NCBI GenBank assembly: GCA_900768505.1
Contig: CAAGED010000032.1
Location: forward strand, 1-64,000
Direction: 5' to 3'
Origin: Lentisphaeria bacterium
Lineage (GTDB): Bacteria > Verrucomicrobiota > Lentisphaeria > Victivallales > Victivallaceae
DNA: 64,000 bases
The notes under the pieces are model-generated. The model worked only from the letters and a program-made list of their open reading frames with translations. It was not told the origin of the DNA and made no database searches. Shown in pieces: positions 43,754-51,461 of the stretch (the stretch's first letter is position 1; each line of letters opens with the position of its first letter). The position numbers and the translations under genes are program-made.

Positions 43754-44215
43754 TTAGTTATTCATTTCGTCCAAACCATTCTGCAGCCGCATCATCAGTG
43801 AAGTCAATTCCGCCATCTCCTGGGCGGAGAAAACCGCCATAATTTTTTTTACCAGTGCCCGGTAGGGAGCTTCAACCTCGTCTACAAATTCGCGCCCCTT
43901 GTTTGTCAGCTTCAAATGATAACAACGTCGATCGTATTCCACCTTTTGGCGGGTGAGAAAGCCGGCCTTTTCCATGCGATCCACCAAACCGGTTAAATTG
44001 GACTGATCCACCAGCAGGTGACGGCTGAGTTCCTGCTGGGTCAGCAGGTGGTCGGCGTATTTCAGTACCATCATCACGTTGAATTGCGTGTCGGAAGCCG
44101 GCTTATCGGCAAAAAATTTTCTGGCTTCGCTCCGGAGCATGATTCCGGTCCACCAGATTGCCATCAGTGTTTCGTGTTCGGAATCATCAAATTTATTGGC
44201 GTTGTTAAAAATCAT
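43754..44215 (-). CDS. MarR family regulator
   Basis: A 153-residue winged-helix repressor. The DNA-binding part is LTQQELSRHLLVDQSNLTGLVDRMEKAGFLTRQKVEYDRRCYHLKLT (about 57-105) with the DRR wing. The outer helices form the dimer interface. Its own promoter overlaps two ATATGTCAA direct repeats, suggesting autorepression. The lipoprotein gene follows 90 bases later on the same strand and may be co-regulated (inference). Confidence 0.9.
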   Translation of the reverse strand: MIFNNANKFDDSEHETLMAIWWTGIMLRSEARKFFADKPASDTQFNVMMVLKYADHLLTQQELSRHLLVDQSNLTGLVDRMEKAGFLTRQKVEYDRRCYHLKLTNKGREFVDEVEAPYRALVKKIMAVFSAQEMAELTSLMMRLQNGLDEMNN

Positions 44216-44553
44216 TTATTTTCTCCAGTTTGGGTGTGGATATATATTTTATCTGTCATTATTATATATGTCAATAGTTGATATGTCAAGTATATTGTTG
44301 TGTAGTTTTATAAAAAAGTTTTTTTTGTGCGGTATGAAGTGCTTTTCCGATTTGTAATCTATAATTCATTGCTGTATATTGGGCGGAGAGATGAAATGTG
44401 AGTATTTTTTGATTAAATTGTATATGTGTTAACTTATTAATTGGCAAGTTGTTAGATGTGTTTATCCGGTGATTGAGCGCTATCGGGCGTCCGGAAGAGA
44501 TTATTGAGCATTTTATTGCAGTGTCAACCAAATATTGAGAAAGGTATCCGATT
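44216..44553. other. divergent marR / ppdK intergenic region
   Basis: About 338 bases with no supportable gene. The marR promoter and repeats lie at 44261-44289. On the ppdK side a TATAAT-like sequence (about 44369) has no convincing -35, and AAGG precedes the ppdK ATG. No other structure is clear. Confidence 0.4.
44261..44289 (-). promoter_or_regulatory. consensus promoter with MarR-type direct repeats
   Basis: On the minus strand TTGACA (44284-44289) and TATAAT (44261-44266) match the sigma-70 consensus exactly with a 17-base spacer, about 46 bases upstream of marR. ATATGTCAA occurs twice (44266-44274 and 44281-44289, 15-base period), covering -35 and spacer: a natural repressor site. Confidence 0.75.
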
Positions 44554-47346
44554 ATGGCAGAAAGAGAGAAGAAGTTTGTCTATTTCTTTGGCGGCGGCAA
44601 TTCAGAGGGTAATGCCCAAATGCGAGACTTGTTGGGAGGCAAGGGCGCTAACTTGGCGGATATGGCGGAATTGGGGTTGCCGGTACCGCCTGGATTTACA
44701 ATTACCACCGAGGCGTGTGCCGAATATGGCAAAATCGGCCGTGAGGCGCTTTTCAACATAATTGAAGAGCAGGTTTTTGCCGCTTTGCAGCGGCTGGAAA
44801 AAACTACCGGTAAAACTTTCGGCAAGGGGCCCAATCCACTGCTGGTTTCAGTGCGTTCCGGAGCTGCAGCCTCCATGCCTGGAATGATGGATACCATTCT
44901 TAATCTGGGACTTAATGACGAAACCGCCGCGGCGGCGGTTCTGCTGACCGGGAATGAACGTTTTGTCTGGGATTCGTACCGCCGTTTTATTCAAATGTAT
45001 GGCGATGTGGTATTGCAGGTGGAGCATGATAAATTCGAGCATGCGCTGGATAGTGCCAAGCTGGCGAAAAATGTCAAGCTGGATACCGGTTTGGATGCGG
45101 CGGATTTAAAGCGGCTAATTGTTGAATACAAGAGTATTATCCGCAAGGCGACAGGGAGGGATTTTCCGGATAATCCGGTGGAGCAGCTCTGGGGAGCGAT
45201 TCAGGCGGTGTTTGATTCCTGGGACAATCCCCGGGCGATCCGCTACCGCCAAATCAATGACATTCGCGGTTTACTTGGCACGGCGGTGAATGTGCAGTCG
45301 ATGGTATTTGGCAATTCCGGACTGAATTCAGCCACCGGTGTGGCCTTTACCCGGGATCCCTCGACGGGTGAAAATGAATTTTTTTACGGCGAATTTTTAA
45401 TTAATGCCCAGGGCGAGGATGTGGTGGCCGGAATTCGAACCCCCCAGCAGATCACCTTGGCCGGTTCGCGCAAGTGGGCTAATTCTCAAGGAATTGACGA
45501 GGAAAAACGCAAAAATGATTATCCTTCGCTGGAAGAGGCGATGCCGGAGTGTTTCAAAGAATTGGATGCCATCCGTTTGAAACTGGAAGCCCACTACAAG
45601 GATATGCAGGATCTGGAATTCACCATTGAAAACGGTCGCTTGTTCATGCTCCAAACCCGCAACGGCAAGCGTACAGCCGCCGCCGCGGTGCGTATTGCCA
45701 TGGATTTGGTAAATGAGCAGGTAATTGACGAGGCAACCGCCGTAATGCGGGTTGACCCGGCGCAGTTGGATCAACTTCTGCATCCGGTATTTGTCAAGAG
45801 TTCCGAGGAAAAGGCGGAAAAGATTGCCATTGGATTACCAGCTTCGCCGGGAGCGGCAACTGGCGAAGTGATATTTTCAGCGGAGGAGGCGGAGGCGGCG
45901 GCCGCTGCCGGCAGAAATGTAATTCTCTGTCGTACCGAAACCAGTCCGGAAGATATCGGCGGTATGCATGTTGCCTGTGGTATTTTGACCAGTCGAGGCG
46001 GTATGACTTCCCATGCGGCGGTGGTGGCGCGGGGGATGGGGACCTGCTGCGTTGCCGGCTGTGGCGACATTGTAATGGATTATAAGAACAAGAAATTCAG
46101 TGTCAACGGTTTGACGGTTAAGGCCGGGGATTTTATTTCACTGAACGGTTCCACGGGCGCGGTATATCTGGGCAAGGTGGAGAGCGCCAATCCGGAATTG
46201 ACCGGTCCTTTTGGCGATATTATGCGCCTGGCGGACAAATACCGCAAACTTGGCGTTCGCACCAATGCTGATACGCCGCACGATACGGAAGTAGCGTTAA
46301 AATTTGGTGCGGAGGGAATTGGCTTGTGCCGTACGGAGCATATGTTTTTTGAAGGCAGTAGAATTGTGGCGTTCCGTCGGCTTATTTTGGTGGCGGAAAC
46401 GGTAAAAAGGCTTAAGAAGATTCATGGTGTAAATGATTTGAATGCCTTGCGTAATTTTGTGTCCGGTAAAGAGTTGGATGATGTGGAACAGTATGAGGCG
46501 GCCTTGGCCGGTTTATTGCCGTTACAGCGTAATGATTTTATCGGAATGTTCAAGGCATTGGCGGGGCGTCCCTGTACGGTACGCTTTTTGGATCCGCCGC
46601 TGCATGAATTTCTCCCCCAGGATAAGAAGGGGCAGGAGGAGATGGCTGAAACAATGATGTGCAGTGTTTCAGAGGTCAGGAAGGTGGTGGACAACCTCCA
46701 TGAATTTAATCCGATGCTGGGGCATCGCGGTTGCCGCTTGGGTATAACCTATCCTGAAGTAAGTGCGATGCAGGCGCGAGCGGTGGCAGAGGCGGCTTGT
46801 GAAGTAGCTAACTCCCACCCGGAAATAATGATTCCATTAGTAGGAAATGTCAAGGAGTTACAACTTCAGAAGGAACTGGTACTCAGGGAGATTGCCTTGG
46901 TGGAATCCGAACGTAAAACTAAATTGAATATCAAAATCGGCACCATGATTGAGGTCCCCCGGGCGGCAGTTACGGCGCATGAAATTGCCCGGGAGGCAGA
47001 ATTTTTCTCCTTTGGTACTAACGATTTAACTCAAATGGGGTGCGGTTTTTCCCGGGATGATGCGGGGCGCTTTCTGGGTGATTATGTGAAATTGGGCATA
47101 TACGATTACGATCCGTTCCAGGTGCTGGATCAAGCCGGTGTCGGTGAATTGGTGAAGATTGCGGTGGAGCGGGGACGTTCGACCCGTCCGGATATTAAAC
47201 TTGGCATTTGCGGTGAACACGGCGGCGATCCCAAGACTATCAATTTCTGTCATCAAGTGGGGTTGAATTATGTCTCCTGCAGTCCTTATCGGGTTCCGAT
47301 TGCCCGATTGGCGGCGGCTCAGGCGGCGATTCGCAATAAAAAGTAA
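44554..47346 (+). CDS. ppdK: pyruvate, phosphate dikinase
   Basis: A 930-residue PPDK, interconverting pyruvate/ATP/Pi and PEP/AMP/PPi. Order: N-terminal ATP-grasp (FGGGNSEGN ... SVRSGAAASMPGMMDT), central phospho-His domain (H487 in GGMTSHAAVVARGMG), C-terminal TIM barrel (GLCRTEHMFF; C886 in CGEHGGDP). The enzyme suits anaerobes running PPi-dependent glycolysis or gluconeogenesis. Followed by a clear terminator. Confidence 0.96.
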   Translation: MAEREKKFVYFFGGGNSEGNAQMRDLLGGKGANLADMAELGLPVPPGFTITTEACAEYGKIGREALFNIIEEQVFAALQRLEKTTGKTFGKGPNPLLVSVRSGAAASMPGMMDTILNLGLNDETAAAAVLLTGNERFVWDSYRRFIQMYGDVVLQVEHDKFEHALDSAKLAKNVKLDTGLDAADLKRLIVEYKSIIRKATGRDFPDNPVEQLWGAIQAVFDSWDNPRAIRYRQINDIRGLLGTAVNVQSMVFGNSGLNSATGVAFTRDPSTGENEFFYGEFLINAQGEDVVAGIRTPQQITLAGSRKWANSQGIDEEKRKNDYPSLEEAMPECFKELDAIRLKLEAHYKDMQDLEFTIENGRLFMLQTRNGKRTAAAAVRIAMDLVNEQVIDEATAVMRVDPAQLDQLLHPVFVKSSEEKAEKIAIGLPASPGAATGEVIFSAEEAEAAAAAGRNVILCRTETSPEDIGGMHVACGILTSRGGMTSHAAVVARGMGTCCVAGCGDIVMDYKNKKFSVNGLTVKAGDFISLNGSTGAVYLGKVESANPELTGPFGDIMRLADKYRKLGVRTNADTPHDTEVALKFGAEGIGLCRTEHMFFEGSRIVAFRRLILVAETVKRLKKIHGVNDLNALRNFVSGKELDDVEQYEAALAGLLPLQRNDFIGMFKALAGRPCTVRFLDPPLHEFLPQDKKGQEEMAETMMCSVSEVRKVVDNLHEFNPMLGHRGCRLGITYPEVSAMQARAVAEAACEVANSHPEIMIPLVGNVKELQLQKELVLREIALVESERKTKLNIKIGTMIEVPRAAVTAHEIAREAEFFSFGTNDLTQMGCGFSRDDAGRFLGDYVKLGIYDYDPFQVLDQAGVGELVKIAVERGRSTRPDIKLGICGEHGGDPKTINFCHQVGLNYVSCSPYRVPIARLAAAQAAIRNKK

Positions 47347-47370
47347 AAATTTTTTATTAGAAGAGAATCA

Positions 47371-47404
47371 AGCGTCGGAACATTTAGGTTCCGGCGCTTT
47401 TTTA
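47371..47404 (+). terminator. terminator after ppdK
   Basis: AGCGTCGGAAC (47371-47381) pairs with GTTCCGGCGCT (47388-47398) over 11 bp with one wobble, followed by TTTTTT. Confidence 0.88.
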
Positions 47405-47519
47405 TATTGTAATAAATGTGAGATGCGCCTTGAATTTGCTGCGAGTGAAATGTATTTTTTTTTATCAGTTGGAGAATTTTAACTGAGAGCGGAGTGAAAA
47501 AATTTTTGGAGGATAAAAA

Positions 47520-48422
47520 ATGAAGAAAATTGTGATTATTGGCAGCACTAATACCGATATGGTTGTAAAATCGGAACGAATTCCGGTGCTAGGCGAAACC
47601 GTCCTGGGCGGAAAATTTCTAATGAATCCCGGCGGCAAGGGGGCGAATCAGGCGGTGGCGGCGGCGCGTCTGGATGGTAAGGTAATTTTCGTGGCCAAGG
47701 TGGGGAATGATCTTTTTGGGCGGGAGGCGAAAACGCTCTTGGCCAAGGAGAATATTAATACCGATTACGTTATGACCGACAATAAACATTCATCCGGGAT
47801 GGCATTGATTATGGTCGATGGTAAGGGTGAAAACTGTATCTCAGTGGCACTGGGCGCTAATGCCGAACTGCATGTAACTGATTTAGAGGCGGCAAAAGAT
47901 GTTATTGAAAATGCTGGAATTGTCTTGATGCAACTGGAAACGCCCTTGGAAAGTGTGGTTGCGGCGGCCGCGTGGGCAGCAACCCGGGGAGTGCCGGTTA
48001 TTTTGAATCCTGCCCCGGCGGCCAAACTTCCCCCGGAACTTTTCAAATGCTTGAGCGTCATCACTCCCAACGAAACCGAGGCTGAGCTGCTTACCGGGAT
48101 AAAAGTCACTGATGAAACGAGTGCAATGGCGGCGGCGAAGCAGTTGTGCGCCTGGGGTGTGAAGTCGGTAATTATCACCTTGGGGCGGCGCGGCGCCTAC
48201 TTGTATCGTAATTCGGCAGGCGAAATATATGCCGTTCCCGAGGTTAAGCGGGTGGACACCACTGCGGCGGGAGATGTGTTTAACGGCGCTTTGGCAGTGG
48301 CTCTTAATGAAGGGAAAACACTTCCGGAGGCAGTTAAGTTTGCCAATAAGGCTTCGACGATTTCGGTAACGCGCCTTGGAGCGCAGTCATCGGCGCCCTA
48401 CCGGCGTGAAATAATTGATTGA
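47520..48422 (+). CDS. rbsK: ribokinase
   Basis: A 300-residue PfkB-family sugar kinase. IGSTNTDMVVKSERIPVLGETVLGG, NPGGKGANQAVAAARL (PfkB signature 1) and VDTTAAGDVFNGALAVAL (signature 2, catalytic Asp near 251) are clear. It phosphorylates ribose at O5. GGAGGA is 6 bases from ATG 47520. The sugar porter 68 bases downstream is a likely partner in ribose uptake. Confidence 0.9.
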   Translation: MKKIVIIGSTNTDMVVKSERIPVLGETVLGGKFLMNPGGKGANQAVAAARLDGKVIFVAKVGNDLFGREAKTLLAKENINTDYVMTDNKHSSGMALIMVDGKGENCISVALGANAELHVTDLEAAKDVIENAGIVLMQLETPLESVVAAAAWAATRGVPVILNPAPAAKLPPELFKCLSVITPNETEAELLTGIKVTDETSAMAAAKQLCAWGVKSVIITLGRRGAYLYRNSAGEIYAVPEVKRVDTTAAGDVFNGALAVALNEGKTLPEAVKFANKASTISVTRLGAQSSAPYRREIID

Positions 48423-48490
48423 AAAATATAATGTTCACGAACTTGGATGCTTGGCGGTAAAATTTAATAATTTTTAGAGGAGAAATTATT

Positions 48491-49489
48491 ATGTTTTTTG
48501 TACAAAATTATACGTTGGCGATTATGTTTTGCGTTATTACCATGTTGTGCTGGGGATCGTGGAGCAATACCCAGAAATTGGCCGGTAAAAGTTGGCGGTA
48601 TGAACTTTTTTATTGGGATTATGTTATCGGCATTCTGCTGTTCAGCTTGGTCGCCGGGTTGAGTTTGGGGAGTTTCGGTGCGGCAGGGCGCAGTTTTTTG
48701 CCGGATTTGGCTCAGGCATCGCTGGGTAGTTGGATTAGCGCTTTCATTGGCGGAGTGGTCTTCAATGCCGGCAACATTCTTTTGGTGGCGGCGATTTCAG
48801 TAGCTGGAATGTCAGTTGCATTCCCGGTTGGAATCGGCTTAGCGCTTATTTTGGGGGTAGTTGTCAATTACATTGCTACTCCCCATGGCGATGCCTGGTT
48901 GCTGTTTGCGGGAGTTGGCTTGGTGACGTTGGCCATTGTATTGAACGCCTACGCTTACAAAATAAAGGATGTCTGCGGTAAACCGGTGCCGTTAAAGGGA
49001 ATTTATCTGTCGGTGGCCTGCGGATTGCTGATTGCATTTTTTTACTACTTTGTGGCCAATGCGATGGATATGAATTTTGCTGAACCAGCCGTGGGGAAAA
49101 TGAATCCATACTCCGCATTTTTTGTTTTCAGTTGTGGCATATTCAGCAGTAATTTTCTTTTTAACACAATTGCCATGAAACATCCGGTTGCCGGGGAGCC
49201 GATTTCCGGCAAAGCCTATTTCCGAGGTGGATTGATGATTCATTGGGTGGGAATATTGGGCGGTTGTGTTTGGAGTTTGGGTAATGTGTTAAATTTGGTG
49301 GCCTCCGGTAAAGCCGGTCCGGCGATTTCATACGGGCTGGGGCAGGGGGCGACGCTGGTAGCGGCGTTATGGGGAATTCTGGTTTGGAAGGAGTTTAAGG
49401 GAGCCCCCCGGTTGTCGCACACGCTTAATTTTATCATGTTCTTGCTTTTTTTAAGTGGTTTGGGGTTGATTATCAAAGCAGGAGCATAA
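48491..49489 (+). CDS. GRP-type (glucose/ribose porter) sugar transporter
   Basis: A 332-residue membrane protein with about 10 helices of the DMT superfamily (MLCWGSWSNTQKL near 20; FNAGNILLVAAISVAGMSVAFPVGIGLALILGVV near 95). Same strand and close behind ribokinase, as in other bacteria with this porter, so pentose uptake is a fair guess. GAGGAG precedes ATG 48491. Confidence 0.82.
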   Translation: MFFVQNYTLAIMFCVITMLCWGSWSNTQKLAGKSWRYELFYWDYVIGILLFSLVAGLSLGSFGAAGRSFLPDLAQASLGSWISAFIGGVVFNAGNILLVAAISVAGMSVAFPVGIGLALILGVVVNYIATPHGDAWLLFAGVGLVTLAIVLNAYAYKIKDVCGKPVPLKGIYLSVACGLLIAFFYYFVANAMDMNFAEPAVGKMNPYSAFFVFSCGIFSSNFLFNTIAMKHPVAGEPISGKAYFRGGLMIHWVGILGGCVWSLGNVLNLVASGKAGPAISYGLGQGATLVAALWGILVWKEFKGAPRLSHTLNFIMFLLFLSGLGLIIKAGA

Positions 49490-49578
49490 AATTTGATATT
49501 GTGCTGCCTATTGGTTTTAGATTTGACGCTATTATTGGGCTTTTAAAGAAAAAAGCGTGTAAAAATCGATATTATGAT

Positions 49579-49606
49579 TTGCAAAACGCATAAAATGTGA
49601 TATATT
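49579..49606 (+). promoter_or_regulatory. promoter of tRNA-Glu
   Basis: TTGCAA (49579-49584) and TATATT (49601-49606) with a 16-base spacer, 32 bases before the tRNA. Confidence 0.5.
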
Positions 49607-49638
49607 TAAAGTATGTTGATAAGCAACGTGCCTCAAGA

Positions 49639-49714
49639 GTCCCCATCGTCTAGAGGCCTAGGACACCGGATTTTCATTCCGGCAACCGGGGTTCGAATCC
49701 CCGTGGGGATGCCA
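49639..49714 (+). tRNA. tRNA-Glu (anticodon UUC)
   Basis: A 76-base cloverleaf with encoded CCA. Acceptor GTCCCCA pairs with TGGGGAT (1-72 is G-U), the anticodon loop TTTTCAT gives UUC, T-loop TTCGAAT and the discriminator G are normal. The kwaB gene of a Kiwa-type pair converges on it from downstream. Confidence 0.97.
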
Positions 49715-49729
49715 CTTATTCGAACGTGC

Positions 49730-49765
49730 AAACCGTCTGACTTTTTAGGTTGGACGGTTTTTTCT
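49730..49765 (+). terminator. terminator of tRNA-Glu
   Basis: AACCGTCTGAC (49731-49741) pairs with GTTGGACGGTT (49749-49759) over 11 bp with two wobbles, followed by TTTTTT. Confidence 0.85.
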
Positions 49766-49810
49766 TTAATTTTATGAGTTACGGACAATTTGTTTAGTTT
49801 TTTCTTGCAA

Positions 49811-50758
49811 TCATTTTTGATGGCCGGTACTTACTTCATGTTTTTGCAAAACGGAGAATTTTTCCTGATTAATTGGCGATACAAGGCGGTCGTTGTTTAA
49901 TATTTCCAATATTTCCGGCAGAGTTTCCGGGGTAATAATTATTTGCCCGCACTCATTGAACGCAATATTCCATTGTTCATGACGGCAGACTTCGCGGGCC
50001 TTTCGAAGATATTCCGCATTGCGGTAGTAACCGGATTTTTGTATTTGTGCCAGTTGTCGCAGTAATTTTAATTTATCGTCTATCAATTCGCGCAAAAGTT
50101 CTGGATGGTCGAAAATGGCAAGTCGGGTTATTTCGTCAATAATAACATCCCGGTTGTGCCGTAATTTTTGGCGAAAATTCATGGCTGTTTCAAAATTTTT
50201 TTTGTTGGCAATGAAAATATTTCCCATATAAAACAAAAAATCGATTTGTTCGTCAATCTGAAATATTTGTGACTCTTCCAGCAGCTTAAGCTGACAGTTG
50301 CGGTAAAATAAATTCAATGGCGACTTGACTGCGCGATTTCTCCAGTGCGTCGAAATTTTACGAACTGCCAGTATTTTTTTTTCATCATGCGCAGTGGTGA
50401 GACAAATCAAATAAAAGTTGCTGCCGGTTAATTCATTATATTCAGTCACCAGTGGCGGGTTTTTCTCCAGCTCCTGGCAAATTTGCGCCAACTCTTCGGT
50501 CTGCCCTCGAAACAGCAGAAAACCATCATCCGGTTCAGGCTGATTATAATCATAGCTTTCAATGGAGTCGGCTTGAGAAATTTTATTTATAATAATATTT
50601 CTGAAGCGTTTTTTTAGAGAATTTTCCAATTCAAGTTGTTTGACCGAGCAGCTGCTTTTTTTGTTGTGCAAGTTGCGTTTGACTACATAAAAAGAGAGCA
50701 GCGCCTGGGTAAAATCCACTTGTTTCAACTGCAGTAAAGCATGACTGGGGTAAAACAA
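49811..50758 (-). CDS. kwaB: Kiwa anti-phage protein KwaB (DUF4868)
   Basis: A 315-residue protein fitting the DUF4868 family, the KwaB component of Kiwa. The C-terminal half is most telling: DFLFYMGNIFIANKKNFETAMNF (near 180-200), KSGYYRNAEYLRKAREV (near 247) and LNNDRLVSP (near 288). Kiwa is a membrane-linked two-gene defence; KwaB is its soluble, DNA-interacting subunit. The start is TTG 50758, supported by GGAGG six bases upstream, which is itself built from the last codons of kwaA. Gene order kwaA-kwaB matches known systems. Confidence 0.85.
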   Translation of the reverse strand: MFYPSHALLQLKQVDFTQALLSFYVVKRNLHNKKSSCSVKQLELENSLKKRFRNIIINKISQADSIESYDYNQPEPDDGFLLFRGQTEELAQICQELEKNPPLVTEYNELTGSNFYLICLTTAHDEKKILAVRKISTHWRNRAVKSPLNLFYRNCQLKLLEESQIFQIDEQIDFLFYMGNIFIANKKNFETAMNFRQKLRHNRDVIIDEITRLAIFDHPELLRELIDDKLKLLRQLAQIQKSGYYRNAEYLRKAREVCRHEQWNIAFNECGQIIITPETLPEILEILNNDRLVSPINQEKFSVLQKHEVSTGHQK

Positions 50759-50759
50759 T

Positions 50760-51329
50760 TTACACCTCCGGATTCGGATCGATTAAAATTACGAAATTGT
50801 CACTGATTTGACAAAGGCCGACTGCTGAATTAGTTGGAATCGGATTGACTTTGCTCCAAAGCAATTGCTGATGGATTTGTCTGTTGCCCAACGGATGGCA
50901 GTTTACTTCGTAAAGTTGATACCCCAGTAGCAAAAAAAACGGATTCATTAGAATGATTTTACTTAAGTAGCTAAGAACAAACAATATTATCATAAAAAAC
51001 GTCAACGCCGCCACTGTACCGTAATCCCCTGGTGTTGCCGCATAAAAAGCGACAATGTAGGGTAGGGCGTAATTTAATAAATCCGCAGATTTTTCCTGGA
51101 CTGCCGTAATTTTTACCTGAAAGGTGATCCGTTTCAAGCGGCATGGCAGATATAGCGCCAATCCGGACATAACCATGCTGAGTAATGTCAAGCCATTCAG
51201 TGCCGCAATCCAAAGCGGATGTGATAAATTTTTTCGTTGAAAGTCAAAATCCAACAATGCCCAAATTATGGTCAACGGAAAATATGAGCTGATAAATAGA
51301 CAAAGCGCAATCCAAAATCTTATTTTCAT
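50760..51329 (-). CDS. kwaA: Kiwa anti-phage membrane protein KwaA
   Basis: A 189-residue protein with four hydrophobic helices (about 5-26, 41-61, 87-99 and 105-127) and a soluble tail (about 130-189) starting NPFFLLLGYQLYEVNC, the usual KwaA layout. It is thought to sense phage at the membrane and to hold KwaB. It lies one base before kwaB on the same strand, separated from the upstream GH3 gene by a strong terminator, so the pair likely has its own promoter in 51330-51413, where none stands out. Confidence 0.82.
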   Translation of the reverse strand: MKIRFWIALCLFISSYFPLTIIWALLDFDFQRKNLSHPLWIAALNGLTLLSMVMSGLALYLPCRLKRITFQVKITAVQEKSADLLNYALPYIVAFYAATPGDYGTVAALTFFMIILFVLSYLSKIILMNPFFLLLGYQLYEVNCHPLGNRQIHQQLLWSKVNPIPTNSAVGLCQISDNFVILIDPNPEV

Positions 51330-51415
51330 AATGCCGTCCCGGTGGTGAGTGGTTTAAAAAGCGTGATTACTTGAAATAACTGCTTTTTATCTTGAATATT
51401 TTGTCCACCTGCCGA

Positions 51416-51446
51416 CAAAAAAATGGAGAGTATTTTTTTACTCTCC
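51416..51446 (-). terminator. terminator after the GH3 gene
   Basis: GGAGAGTA (51425-51432) and TACTCTCC (51439-51446) form an exact 8-bp stem with a 6-base loop, followed on the minus strand by ATTTTTTTG. It insulates kwaAB from GH3 transcription. Confidence 0.85.
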
Positions 51447-51461
51447 GTGATAACATATTTA

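Noticed and set aside
49639..51329. Integrative island at tRNA-Glu
   Set aside because: No integrase and no second copy of the tRNA 3' end is visible in the window, so integration cannot be claimed.
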